A stretch of DNA of 64,000 nucleotides, taken from positions 1 to 64,000 of the forward strand of contig NZ_AHTH01000048.1 of NCBI RefSeq assembly GCF_000245735.1, read 5' to 3'. The notes beneath the pieces are model-generated. The model had not been told where the DNA came from and ran no database searches. It saw only the letters and a list, made by a program, of their open reading frames with translations. Both the position numbers and the translations under genes were made by a program. Positions 46,384 to 54,741 of this stretch are shown here, piece after piece (within the stretch, counting starts at the first letter, position 1; each line of letters starts with the position of its first letter). The stretch is from Alishewanella jeotgali KCTC 22429 (GTDB lineage Bacteria; Pseudomonadota; Gammaproteobacteria; Enterobacterales; Alteromonadaceae).

Positions 46384-48333
46384 ATGCAAAAGTTAGTATT
46401 AAGCCTGTTGCTGTGTTTAGCCAGCTTCGCTGCTGGCGCGGCGATTAAAACCATAGATTTCTTCGATCATGCAAAAGTAAAAAATATGAAAATATCGCCA
46501 GATGGTAAACAACTGGCGTTTAATTACGAAGAGGGCTCAGAAGTGCGCTTGGCGGTAATGCAGCTGAGTAATATGCAGATTAAGAGTAGCTTTGCCTTTG
46601 GCGAGAATAAGCATGTATTAAACTTTCATTGGGCCAACAATGACCGCGTACTGATGGAAGTGGCAGAGGTAACCGGCAACCTAGTCTCTATGCAGGGCAC
46701 CAGTGTTGACCTCTATGCTGCCAATCCTGACGGTCGCCGCCGCACTCAGCTTTTCCAAACCAATATGTCTACCTACACCATTTTGCATCTATTACCAGAC
46801 CAACCTGATCGGATCTTGATTGGTAAGTATCACTGGGCAGAAAAGAACGGTATGCGCGCTTTTACGCTGGATGTAAATCGCGGCACAGAGCGTTTCCTTG
46901 ATGACCAGCCACCAGGCGTGGTGGCCAGCCTGATGGCCGATAATAGCGGCACTTTACGGATGGGAATCGAATTTATTGAAGGCAAAGAGTTTGACCAGAA
47001 TAAAGCCGTACTGCATATCAAACAACAAGGGCAGTGGCAACGTATGGAGTTACCGTCCCGCAGAGTCAATCCGCTGGTGCAACCTTTGGGTTTTAGTGCG
47101 GATAACAAAATCGCCTATTTTATTTCTAATTTCGACCTAGCAGAGGGTGATCGGCAAGGCGTTTTCGCCTACGACTTTGACAATAAGACGCTAGAGCTGG
47201 TGGCTCGGCATGAATACTCTGATATTAATGGTCGCTCCGTGGCACATGATGGCGAATTACTGGCAGTCAATTATGTTGCTGGGATAGCCGAACATGAGTT
47301 TATTACCGCCAGTCATCCGGGTGCCTTGTTATTGGCTGGTCTGAAAAATGCGTTTGAAGGTCAAAAAGTGACTATAACGTCCTTTGATCGCAAAGGACAA
47401 TTGGCGTTATTTCATGTGAGCGGTGACCGCAACCCCGGCGAGTTTTATTTATATGACATGCAGAAGAAGCAAGCGCGCTATTTGGCGTCAGTAAAACCCA
47501 ATCTGGATGTTAAGCAGCTGGTGCCAATGCAAACGGTAAGTTTCGCGGCACGTGATGGCTTGGCTTTGCACGGTTATTTAACCTTGCCGCAGCAGCAGAG
47601 CAGCAAGTTGCCGCTGATCGTTAATGTACACGGTGGCCCCTATGGTCCTTATGATAGCTGGGGCTTTAACGCTGAAGCACAATTTTTTGCACATCATGGC
47701 TATGCCACTTTACAAGTGAATTTCCGAGGTTCGGGTGGTTATGGCGAAGACTTTCAACGGGCTGGTCGGTTACAGTGGGGCCGCGCCATGCAAGATGACT
47801 TGGCTGATGCCGTGCACTGGGCTGTAGCACAGGGTATTGCCGATCCTGAGCGTGTTTGTATTTATGGTGGTAGCTATGGCGGTTATGCGGCCATTTGGGG
47901 CGTAATTAAGGATCCGGAGTTATATCGCTGCGCAGTTGGCTATGTTGGTGTGTATGATATGCCGCTGTTTTTCAAAGGTGACGGTTCGGACGCCAGTCGT
48001 AGTCGCAACATAGGGCAGTACCTGCGCTCTCATGTTGGCGAAGGGCAGGAGTATTTACAGAGTATTTCTCCGGTGCATAATGTCGATAAAATTCAGGTTC
48101 CACTGCTGATCGTGCACGGCTCGAAAGATGTGCGGGTTCCTATTGTTCACGCTAATAATTTACGTCGTGCGCTGGACGCTGCTGGTAAACAGTATCAGTG
48201 GTTGGTAAAGGAGGATGGACACGGTTTCTATCAGGTTGCCAATCGGGTCGAGTTATACGAAACCATGCTAACATTCTTTAACCAACATATTGGTCAGAAG
48301 ACGCCGCTGCCGGTTGAAAATCGCGCAAACTAA
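46384..48333 (+). CDS. S9 family (prolyl oligopeptidase-like) secreted peptidase
   Basis: A 649-aa exported serine peptidase. The signal peptide spans residues 1-20. A beta-propeller covers about 25-370 and an alpha/beta-hydrolase domain 385-640. The catalytic triad is readable as S497 in GGSYGGYAA, D582 in HGSKDVRVP and H613 in EDGHGFY. The start at 46384 follows GGAAG; a TTG four codons upstream is less likely. It probably trims short peptides in the periplasm. Neighbouring TonB receptors suggest a peptide-uptake role. Confidence 0.9.
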   Translation: MQKLVLSLLLCLASFAAGAAIKTIDFFDHAKVKNMKISPDGKQLAFNYEEGSEVRLAVMQLSNMQIKSSFAFGENKHVLNFHWANNDRVLMEVAEVTGNLVSMQGTSVDLYAANPDGRRRTQLFQTNMSTYTILHLLPDQPDRILIGKYHWAEKNGMRAFTLDVNRGTERFLDDQPPGVVASLMADNSGTLRMGIEFIEGKEFDQNKAVLHIKQQGQWQRMELPSRRVNPLVQPLGFSADNKIAYFISNFDLAEGDRQGVFAYDFDNKTLELVARHEYSDINGRSVAHDGELLAVNYVAGIAEHEFITASHPGALLLAGLKNAFEGQKVTITSFDRKGQLALFHVSGDRNPGEFYLYDMQKKQARYLASVKPNLDVKQLVPMQTVSFAARDGLALHGYLTLPQQQSSKLPLIVNVHGGPYGPYDSWGFNAEAQFFAHHGYATLQVNFRGSGGYGEDFQRAGRLQWGRAMQDDLADAVHWAVAQGIADPERVCIYGGSYGGYAAIWGVIKDPELYRCAVGYVGVYDMPLFFKGDGSDASRSRNIGQYLRSHVGEGQEYLQSISPVHNVDKIQVPLLIVHGSKDVRVPIVHANNLRRALDAAGKQYQWLVKEDGHGFYQVANRVELYETMLTFFNQHIGQKTPLPVENRAN

Positions 48334-48346
48334 CAACAGCATCGCT

Positions 48347-48389
48347 GCGCTGGCCACTCAGTTGTTCCCAAGTTCTGGGTGGCCAGCGC
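48347..48389. repeat. 11-bp perfect hairpin after the S9 peptidase gene
   Basis: Arms at 48347-48357 and 48379-48389 are perfectly complementary around a 21-base loop, 13 bases after the stop codon. No T-run follows, so it may stabilise the 3' end of the mRNA or act as a Rho-independent signal of poor form. Confidence 0.6.
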
Positions 48390-48449
48390 CGTCTGACCAT
48401 CTCACCGTAAAAAAGTTGCATCCCTGCTACTATTTATCAATATTTAAGC

Positions 48450-48479
48450 TTGACCTGAATTTTTTTTGCTGCATATTAT
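48450..48479 (+). promoter_or_regulatory. Probable promoter upstream of the receptor-like remnant
   Basis: TTGACC (48450-48455), an 18-base spacer and TATTAT (48474-48479) repeat the hexamers found before the first receptor. Downstream, the leader contains a 7-bp hairpin (48518-48524 with 48532-48538). Confidence 0.55.
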
Positions 48480-48588
48480 TAATTGTTTAGTTCAGGTTAC
48501 TATCTGAATGTTTTAAGCACGTTCCTCTCACGAACGTGTCTGCCAACAAAAATGAGATAGTTTGTAAAGCTATCCAGGGAGCTAAAAT

Positions 48589-48660
48589 ATGTTCACCAAT
48601 AATAAATTAAGCAAAGCCGTGCGGCTGGCAATGATGTTTGAGTTTTGTATACTGAGTTAA
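48589..48660 (+). pseudogene. Remnant of a TonB receptor gene start (or 23-codon leader ORF)
   Basis: The sequence TCCAGGGAGCTAAAAT followed by ATG opens a 23-codon frame whose product begins MFTNNKLSKAVRLA and ends with a stop at 48660. Residues 1-14 match the first receptor's MYSNNKLTKAVRLA at 11 of 14 positions, including 12 identical consecutive bases (AATAATAAATTA) and the same ribosome-binding context TCCAGGGAG. Beyond residue 14 the similarity stops. The simplest reading is the surviving 5' end of a third receptor gene whose body was lost. A functional leader peptide is the alternative. Confidence 0.7.
48625..48653 (+). promoter_or_regulatory. Candidate promoter of the second TonB receptor gene
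   Basis: CTGGCA (48625-48630) and TATACT (48648-48653), 17 bases apart, lie inside the remnant frame. A start near 48660 would place the palindrome at 48665-48679 just downstream, a usual repressor position. Confidence 0.45.
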
Positions 48661-48664
48661 AATT

Positions 48665-48679
48665 GAGTTCAATGAACTC
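48665..48679. promoter_or_regulatory. Perfect palindrome GAGTTC-AAT-GAACTC, possible operator
   Basis: Six-base arms flank an AAT centre. The palindrome lies between the remnant frame and the second receptor gene, 30 bases before its ATG. It has no T-run, so a protein-binding site is more likely than a terminator. The regulator is unknown. Confidence 0.5.
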
Positions 48680-48709
48680 TCAAATATAATAAAATTGAAG
48701 GATAATCTA

Positions 48710-51109
48710 ATGAATAAAAAACTTAAACTTAGTTGTTTGTCATTGGCCATGGCATCCGTATTAATTCCAGGGACTACTGCTTATGCTAATGAGGAAGAAG
48801 CTAAAGATACCAAAGATATAGAGGTTATTACCGTTACTTCGCGCAAGAGGGTTGAAACGCTGGTAGAAGTACCGATGAATGTGACGTCTGTTTCAGCAAT
48901 GGAGATTGCAGATCGGAATCTTATTACAAAAGATGATCTGCAGCGGACGTTAGCTGGTGCAGCCTCTCCAACGGGAGTATTAATTCTTCGGGGATTATCT
49001 GGGGGTAACAGCGCTGCTCCTTCAACCACATCCTCTTTTACCGATGACATCCCATTTAACTTTGTCGATTTGTATGACACCGAGGCAGTTGAAGTACTGC
49101 GCGGACCGCAAGGAACTTTATGGGGGTCAAATGCGATTGGTGGCACGATTCGCGTGATTACGCAGAAACCGCGGCTGGATACATTCGAGTTTATTTCATC
49201 AGCACAAACAAAGTCTACCAAAAATGTTGGTGGTAACGAGCTGCAAGCATGGGCTGCGATTAACATACCTTTGATTGATGACACTCTTGCAATGCGCATT
49301 ACTGGGCACAACTCACATAAACCGGGTGCAATCGTTAATGCTAATACAGGCGTGCAACGTAAAGTGGAAGATCGTTATTTACGCACCCAGGTGCTCTGGC
49401 AAATCAACGACGATACCAATGTTAACTTCGGTTATTACAATGTCAGCAGCAACTCCATAGGTACAAGAATAGCCGATTTGTCGCAGCCGACCGGAAGACG
49501 AATTGCAAGTACCACACCTAATCCTGACTCTTTATGGGGTTATGACGTTGCCTATACCGTACAACCGTGCCCGGCGGGACAGAACCGCGCGGAGTGCTTT
49601 GGTAATGTGACGAACAGGTCAAAGCGTGATTATCTGATTTGGGAGAGCATGGATAACTGGTTAGAAACTGAAACTAACTTATTTACTGTGACTGCCAATA
49701 TAGACAATGTTTTCAACTTTGCAGACGTAACTTATGCAGGTTCATATCGGCAGTTTCAGGAAGATTCGCTCGATAATTGGTCACGATTGGATATGGCCGA
49801 TATGGTTAAAACCTGGATTATCAATTACGACAAGATCTCTCGGGTTACTCACGAATTCAGGATCCAGGATAATGGCCAACAAGATAGCGTAAAGTGGACC
49901 GTCGGTGCGTTTTATGACAAAAATTGGAGAGGTGCAATCCCGAATAGTCAGTACCAGTATCATCAAAAGGATGCAGCCAGTATAGCGGTCTTTTCGGACT
50001 GGAACGACTGGGTAGACTGGGAAGATTACTGGGGTGAACTGGGTATTTTTAACGTCGGTCAGTTAGGGCAGGCGTTATACGGTGATAGTAGTAAGAATTA
50101 TAATTTTTACTATGATGGACAGTATGCGAGAGAGTTCGCACTTTTCGGTGAAGTCAGTTACATCATAAAAACAGACAATATTGGTCGTTTCGAGCTGACA
50201 GGTGGGATTCGCTATTTTGATTTAGAGGACTATGCTTCTTATGGCTATTCTGGAATCTGGGAAGCTCGGGAAGGACGTGCAGTATTGAGTCAGGGTGAGG
50301 AGTCCGGCAATCGGAAGAAGGTGAGCATCGCTTGGTTACCAGATTCTTCAAATATGTCAATTTATGCTCTTTATTCAGAGGGCTATCGCCCAGGTGGTAA
50401 TAATGCGCCTCTGGCTAATGCTTGTCGGAATGACGAATTTGCCGGGGCGTTCCAGGAGCGTTATAAGAGTGATAGCATAGACAACTATGAAATTGGTTAC
50501 AAAGCGAATACAGGGCGATTACAGTTCTCAACTGCAATCTATCAAATTAATTGGAGCGACGTATGGGCCAGTGTATATATGCCCAGTTGTGGTTTCAGCT
50601 ATACAGCCAATGCCGCTAAAGCCCGCTCACGCGGCCTGGAGTGGGAAAGCAAGTACAGTTTTGATCACGACTTGGATCTGGTATTTAATGCGTCTTATAC
50701 CAATTCCAAAATGTTGAGTGATGTCCCTTCGTTACAGGCAAAAGCTGGGCAGGATATGACCCAGGTCCCTAAATACAATGCCTATCTTGGTCTTGATAAA
50801 GGCTTGAGTCTGTTTGATAAACAAACGTACTTGCGTTTGGATATCGAAGCTTATGGTGAATATAAATCGCATTTTAATGCCCGTTTAGATGGTTCCGATA
50901 CCTCACCGTCTTATCAGCGCGTGAACTTGTCCAGCCGGATGGAGTTAAATGATAATATTCGCTTAAGTTTTTATATTAATAACGTTTTTGACAAGCAAAT
51001 CGATCTTTACCGTCAAGCTCGTACACGCTCAGGTAGCACGAACAATCTGAATGTGTTATTCGCACCAGAGAGAAGTTTTACTTTACGTGTTGATTACACG
51101 TTCTTATAA
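48710..51109 (+). CDS. TonB-dependent receptor (second)
   Basis: A 799-aa outer-membrane receptor of a different subfamily from the first. The signal peptide ends near residue 26 (AYA). The segment IEVITVTSRKRVETLVEVPM carries the TonB-box-like region, followed by a plug with VLILRGLSGGN and VEVLRGPQGTLWGSNAIGGTIRVIT, then a barrel ending FTLRVDYTFL. The plug resembles the siderophore/sterol-type receptors that read VLRGPQGTL. The start is the ATG at 48710 behind AAGGAT. A strong terminator follows. No ligand can be assigned. Confidence 0.92.
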   Translation: MNKKLKLSCLSLAMASVLIPGTTAYANEEEAKDTKDIEVITVTSRKRVETLVEVPMNVTSVSAMEIADRNLITKDDLQRTLAGAASPTGVLILRGLSGGNSAAPSTTSSFTDDIPFNFVDLYDTEAVEVLRGPQGTLWGSNAIGGTIRVITQKPRLDTFEFISSAQTKSTKNVGGNELQAWAAINIPLIDDTLAMRITGHNSHKPGAIVNANTGVQRKVEDRYLRTQVLWQINDDTNVNFGYYNVSSNSIGTRIADLSQPTGRRIASTTPNPDSLWGYDVAYTVQPCPAGQNRAECFGNVTNRSKRDYLIWESMDNWLETETNLFTVTANIDNVFNFADVTYAGSYRQFQEDSLDNWSRLDMADMVKTWIINYDKISRVTHEFRIQDNGQQDSVKWTVGAFYDKNWRGAIPNSQYQYHQKDAASIAVFSDWNDWVDWEDYWGELGIFNVGQLGQALYGDSSKNYNFYYDGQYAREFALFGEVSYIIKTDNIGRFELTGGIRYFDLEDYASYGYSGIWEAREGRAVLSQGEESGNRKKVSIAWLPDSSNMSIYALYSEGYRPGGNNAPLANACRNDEFAGAFQERYKSDSIDNYEIGYKANTGRLQFSTAIYQINWSDVWASVYMPSCGFSYTANAAKARSRGLEWESKYSFDHDLDLVFNASYTNSKMLSDVPSLQAKAGQDMTQVPKYNAYLGLDKGLSLFDKQTYLRLDIEAYGEYKSHFNARLDGSDTSPSYQRVNLSSRMELNDNIRLSFYINNVFDKQIDLYRQARTRSGSTNNLNVLFAPERSFTLRVDYTFL

Positions 51110-51132
51110 GTTAGACTTGTTTCAATGATCTT

Positions 51133-51167
51133 AAGCATGGTTTAATTCGTTAAACCATGCTTTTTTT
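51133..51167 (+). terminator. Intrinsic terminator after the second TonB receptor
   Basis: A 13-bp perfect stem (51133-51145 with 51150-51162) with a TTCG tetraloop is followed by a T-run. It isolates the receptor block from the apt region. Confidence 0.92.
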
Positions 51168-51293
51168 ATGCGTGACTCATAAAGCGAAGCTTCTCGGATT
51201 GCTCTAGTTGCATGCTATGTTGTCAAGTAGAAAGCTTATGTATGCTACTACGCTTTTCAATGCTGCCAAAATTCATTACCATAGGCGCCGGTT

Positions 51294-51307
51294 TTGATGT
51301 AGATCAA
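51294..51307. promoter_or_regulatory. Exact FNR/EtrA-type binding site
   Basis: TTGATGTAGATCAA matches the FNR consensus TTGAT-N4-ATCAA without mismatch. It lies 20 bases before the small ORF's ATG. A class II position (-41.5) would put the transcription start near 51342, inside that ORF, so the exact arrangement is unclear. Repression or a later start are possible. Confidence 0.6.
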
Positions 51308-51327
51308 CTTGTAGGCGGTAAAGCAGT

Positions 51328-51447
51328 ATGGCTGATGAAAACTTTAAAGACAGCTTCAACCTGAAGCAGTTAATATTATTCGTTATTTGTTTCGCTGGCC
51401 TGTTATGTCTGGCCCCGATCCTCCGCTGGATCCAGTTACTTTCCTAA
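51328..51447 (+). CDS. Small 39-aa single-helix membrane protein
   Basis: The frame encodes MADENFKDSFNLKQ followed by one hydrophobic helix (about residues 15-32) and a short tail, RWIQLLS. The features in its favour are a polar N-terminus, a clean transmembrane helix, a terminator 22 bases after the stop and an FNR site just upstream. AGGCGG about nine bases before the ATG could serve as a weak ribosome binding site. I do not recognise the family. It is too short to be sure from sequence alone. Confidence 0.5.
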   Translation: MADENFKDSFNLKQLILFVICFAGLLCLAPILRWIQLLS

Positions 51448-51469
51448 AAGTAAGGTTACATCGGGTATG

Positions 51470-51494
51470 AGCCGCCACCGGGGCGGCTTTTTTG
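51470..51494 (+). terminator. Intrinsic terminator before apt
   Basis: A 7-bp stem (51470-51476 with 51482-51488) with a 5-base loop runs into TTTTTT. It lies 23 bases after the small ORF and 25 bases before apt. Confidence 0.85.
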
Positions 51495-51519
51495 TCTGTA
51501 TTGATTTAAGGGTATAGAG

Positions 51520-52068
51520 ATGGACTACCAACAGCTTGCTATCGAATTGCAGCAGGTAATTAAAACGGTTGAGAATTATCCGAAACCGGGCATTACTTTT
51601 CGCGATGTCACCAGCCTGATGCAGGATGGCCCCAGTTTTAAAAAGGTGATTGATGCTTTCGTCGCCCGGTATCAGGCTGCCGGTATCACGAAAATTATCG
51701 GTACTGAGTCGCGCGGTTTTATTTTTGGTGCTCCGCTGGCTTATGCGCTGGGTGTCGCCTTTGTACCGGTACGTAAACCCGGCAAGTTACCACGCGAGCG
51801 TATTTCACAGGCCTATTCATTGGAGTACGGCGAAGATGCGCTGGAACTGCATGCTGATGCTATCGTCGCTGGCGACAAGGTATTGCTAGTCGACGATTTA
51901 CTGGCCACCGGCGGCACCATTGACGCCACGGTAAAACTGGTACGTCGCTTAGGTGGCACTGTAGCTGATGCCGCCTTTGTGATCGCCTTACCAGAACTGG
52001 GCGGTGTTGCACGCTTAGAAAAGCTCGGTTTAACCCTGTGTAGTCTGGTTGAGTATCACGGCGAATAG
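51520..52068 (+). CDS. apt: Adenine phosphoribosyltransferase
   Basis: Apt salvages adenine to AMP with PRPP. The 182-aa protein has the usual length, the PRPP motif [17 protein letters not shown] near residue 126 and the adenine-side [18 protein letters not shown] near residue 60. It heads the apt-dnaX-ybaB-recR-htpG order known from E. coli. The terminator just upstream suggests initiation close to its start. Confidence 0.97.
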   Translation: MDYQQLAIELQQVIKTVENYPKPGITFRDVTSLMQDGPSFKKVIDAFVARYQAAGITKIIGTESRGFIFGAPLAYALGVAFVPVRKPGKLPRERISQAYSLEYGEDALELHADAIVAGDKVLLVDDLLATGGTIDATVKLVRRLGGTVADAAFVIALPELGGVARLEKLGLTLCSLVEYHGE

Positions 52069-52109
52069 GGTTAGGCTAGCGTTACTTCGCAACAACACAG
52101 GATGCCGGC

Positions 52110-54326
52110 ATGAGTTATCAGGTTCTGGCCAGGAAATGGCGGCCACGCCAATTTAGTGAACTGGTGGGACAGCAGCATGTGAAAACAGCGCTGGCCAATG
52201 CGCTCAATAGTGCCCGTTTACATCATGCCTATTTATTTACCGGCACCCGGGGTGTCGGTAAAACCACCATCGCCCGCATTTTCGCCAAAAGTCTGAACTG
52301 TGAGACCGGTATTACCGCAACGCCCTGTGGTCAATGTAGCACCTGCTTAGAGATAGATGGCGGTAACTATGTTGATTTAATGGAAATCGACGCCGCATCG
52401 CGGACTAAGGTCGAAGATACCCGCGACTTGCTGGACAATGTGCAATATGCACCAAGCCGGGGCCGTTACAAGGTATACCTGATAGACGAAGTGCATATGC
52501 TGTCGCGGCACAGCTTTAACGCCTTGTTAAAGACGCTGGAAGAGCCGCCACCACACGTTAAGTTTTTACTTGCCACGACGGATCCACAAAAGCTGCCGGT
52601 GACGGTACTGTCACGTTGTTTGCAGTTTAGTTTAAAGGCGCTCACCGTCGGTCAAATTCAGCAGCATCTGGCGGCGGTGCTGAGTGCCGAAGATTTACCC
52701 TTTGATGAGTCTGCGCTGCAACTGTTAGCCAAGGCGGCCAAAGGCAGCCTGCGCGATTCGTTAAGTCTGACCGATCAGGCTATTGCGCTCGGTAACGGTG
52801 AGGTCAGGTTGCAGCCGGTGCGGGAGATGTTGGGACTGTTAGATACCAGCTGGGCAGTGCAGTTACTGCAAAGCCTGCTCACGGCTGATTTAGCGGCACT
52901 GCAACACAGTTTACAGCAGCTGTTAAGCCAGCAGGCGGATTATCTGCAAGTACTGGACGATGTGTTAAGCCTGTTGCATCTGACCGCTCTGAGTCAGTTA
53001 CAGCCGGCCTTGGCTGAGCACAGTGATTATCCGGATGCGGTGCGCCATTTTGCCGCCAGCCAAAGCCCGGAAGCCATCCAACTGTATTATCAATTGCTGT
53101 TAAGTGGCAAAAAAGATCTGCCTTACGCGCCTGAGCCGGCAATAGGCCTGGAAATGGCGCTGTTACGCACCCTGGCTTTTGTGCCGGCGGCGCAAGGCGG
53201 TCAGCCGCCAGTGCTAACCGAAAATAAGGCATTGAGCCCACAGCGCCCCGCTACTGAGTCGTCTGTGGTGACAACGGTCGCGCCAACGCCGGTTCAGCCG
53301 GCACCGCCCACAGCCGCTGAGCCCCTAACCAGTGTGATGCCGCCTGATACCAACCCAGCAACACCGCTTCAGCCGCAGCCTGCTGCAGTGATTGCTGATA
53401 CCGCTGTGGTTACCAGTACAGATGAGGTCTTAACACCTGCGACAGCCGCTATTGATCCGGTTACCGCCCGTATTATGGCCAGACGTGGTGTAGTGGTACC
53501 TGGTACTCTGGCAGCACAGGAGACTGCGGCAAAAAAGTCTGAGCGCCAGGCGGCGCCGGAGTCCAACCCAATAACGAATACCGCTGCAGGCAGTGCCGCA
53601 ACTCAGGCCATCGGCCAGCTAGCAGCTGTGCTAAAGCCACAACAGCCCCAGCCACAGCCACAGCAGCACGCACAGCCTGAACCCGATAATTGGCTACCAT
53701 CTGATGTTGAGTATGCGGCACCGGTTGAGGTTAATGCAGGTGCTGACTTGCGTTCTGCTGACGGCAGTGAGTCGCAGCAGGCAGCTTATTACGCACAGCA
53801 AGATGAGCAAGCGGATGCACAATTTGCCGACGATGCCGATACACAAGCCGCACTTAGCGAGGGCTGGTGGCAGGCACAGCATTTTGACAGCTTGCCAGCA
53901 GCCGATAGTGATGTGCTGGATGAGCAACGTTTTTCTATCCGTTTTGCGGCCCAGGTCGACGCCTGGGCGCGGCTGATTGAACAGCTGGAGCTGGGAGGAC
54001 TGCTGCGGCTTTATTTGCTGAATAGTGCACTTAGTCAGCAGGAGCAACAGGTGTTGCTGACGGTGGCCCGGCATCAGCAACATCTGGATAACCCGACGTT
54101 TCGTAGTAAAGTGTATCAGGCGATAGCGCCGGTATTTGCGCCGGGTTTTCAACTTGATATTCAGTATCAGGAAGAGGTGCCGACGTCACCGCTGGCGATC
54201 CAGCAGCGGATTGAGCAGGAGCGCAAGGACTATGTCAGCCGTTTATTACAGCAGGATCCGCATATTCAGGCGATCCAGTTGCGTTTTGCCGCTGAGCTGC
54301 AACTGGACACCCTAGAGGTGAATTAA
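52110..54326 (+). CDS. dnaX: DNA polymerase III tau subunit (and gamma by frameshift)
   Basis: DnaX is the clamp-loader ATPase. Walker A GTRGVGKT is at residues 45-52, zinc cysteines are C64, C73, C76 and C79, and LIDEVHML is near residue 124. A long proline-, glutamine- and alanine-rich linker (about 365-600) precedes the C-terminal tau domain, which binds DnaE and DnaB. At 738 aa it is longer than E. coli tau (643), the difference being mostly linker. A frameshift cassette at 53518-53556 predicts a shorter gamma of 477 aa. Confidence 0.97.
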   Translation: MSYQVLARKWRPRQFSELVGQQHVKTALANALNSARLHHAYLFTGTRGVGKTTIARIFAKSLNCETGITATPCGQCSTCLEIDGGNYVDLMEIDAASRTKVEDTRDLLDNVQYAPSRGRYKVYLIDEVHMLSRHSFNALLKTLEEPPPHVKFLLATTDPQKLPVTVLSRCLQFSLKALTVGQIQQHLAAVLSAEDLPFDESALQLLAKAAKGSLRDSLSLTDQAIALGNGEVRLQPVREMLGLLDTSWAVQLLQSLLTADLAALQHSLQQLLSQQADYLQVLDDVLSLLHLTALSQLQPALAEHSDYPDAVRHFAASQSPEAIQLYYQLLLSGKKDLPYAPEPAIGLEMALLRTLAFVPAAQGGQPPVLTENKALSPQRPATESSVVTTVAPTPVQPAPPTAAEPLTSVMPPDTNPATPLQPQPAAVIADTAVVTSTDEVLTPATAAIDPVTARIMARRGVVVPGTLAAQETAAKKSERQAAPESNPITNTAAGSAATQAIGQLAAVLKPQQPQPQPQQHAQPEPDNWLPSDVEYAAPVEVNAGADLRSADGSESQQAAYYAQQDEQADAQFADDADTQAALSEGWWQAQHFDSLPAADSDVLDEQRFSIRFAAQVDAWARLIEQLELGGLLRLYLLNSALSQQEQQVLLTVARHQQHLDNPTFRSKVYQAIAPVFAPGFQLDIQYQEEVPTSPLAIQQRIEQERKDYVSRLLQQDPHIQAIQLRFAAELQLDTLEVN
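53518..53556 (+). promoter_or_regulatory. dnaX programmed -1 frameshift cassette
   Basis: The slippery heptamer A-AAA-AAG is at 53531-53537 in the correct phase (codons GCA AAA AAG, residues 474-476). A Shine-Dalgarno-like AGGAG at 53518-53522 lies eight bases upstream. A 5-bp G/C hairpin, 53543-53547 with 53552-53556, begins five bases downstream. After slippage the next codons are GTC TGA, so gamma would end after one extra residue. The layout matches E. coli dnaX. Confidence 0.85.
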
Positions 54327-54409
54327 CCTTGTAATTTGGACGCTGAGTCATTATCTTGTCGCCAACTTTGGCAGATTAACTTTAGCAAATTAACAAGAGA
54401 GAGCTGATT

Positions 54410-54736
54410 ATGTTTAAAGGCGGTATGGGCAATATGCTCAAACAAGCACAGGCCATGCAGGAAAAGATGCAAAAGATGCAGGCTGAAGTGGCCAATATGG
54501 AAGTGACCGGTGAATCGGGTGCCGGTCTGGTGAAGGTCACTATGACCGGTAACCATAACGTACGTCGCGTCAGTATTGATGATAGCCTGATGAGCGATGA
54601 TAAAGAAATGTTGGAAGATCTGATCGCGGCTGCGTTAAACGATGCTGTGCGTCGGGTTGAAGAAAATAATAAAGAACAAATGGCCAAGATCACCGGCGGC
54701 TTACAATTGCCACCGGGCATGAAGCTGCCGTTCTAA
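54410..54736 (+). CDS. ybaB: Nucleoid-associated protein YbaB/EbfC
   Basis: A 108-aa dimeric DNA-binding protein. [24 protein letters not shown] at the N-terminus forms the helix, [19 protein letters not shown] is the central sheet, and a methionine-rich C-terminus ends [13 protein letters not shown]. It lies between dnaX and recR, as in most bacteria. An AAGAGAGAG ribosome binding region precedes the ATG. Confidence 0.96.
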   Translation: MFKGGMGNMLKQAQAMQEKMQKMQAEVANMEVTGESGAGLVKVTMTGNHNVRRVSIDDSLMSDDKEMLEDLIAAALNDAVRRVEENNKEQMAKITGGLQLPPGMKLPF

Positions 54737-54741
54737 GCATT

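Noticed and set aside
42650-48333. A lasso-peptide biosynthesis cluster
   Set aside because: A TonB receptor and an S9 peptidase are present, but I found no precursor peptide, B-type leader protease or C-type cyclase. Only an uptake role remains as a possibility.
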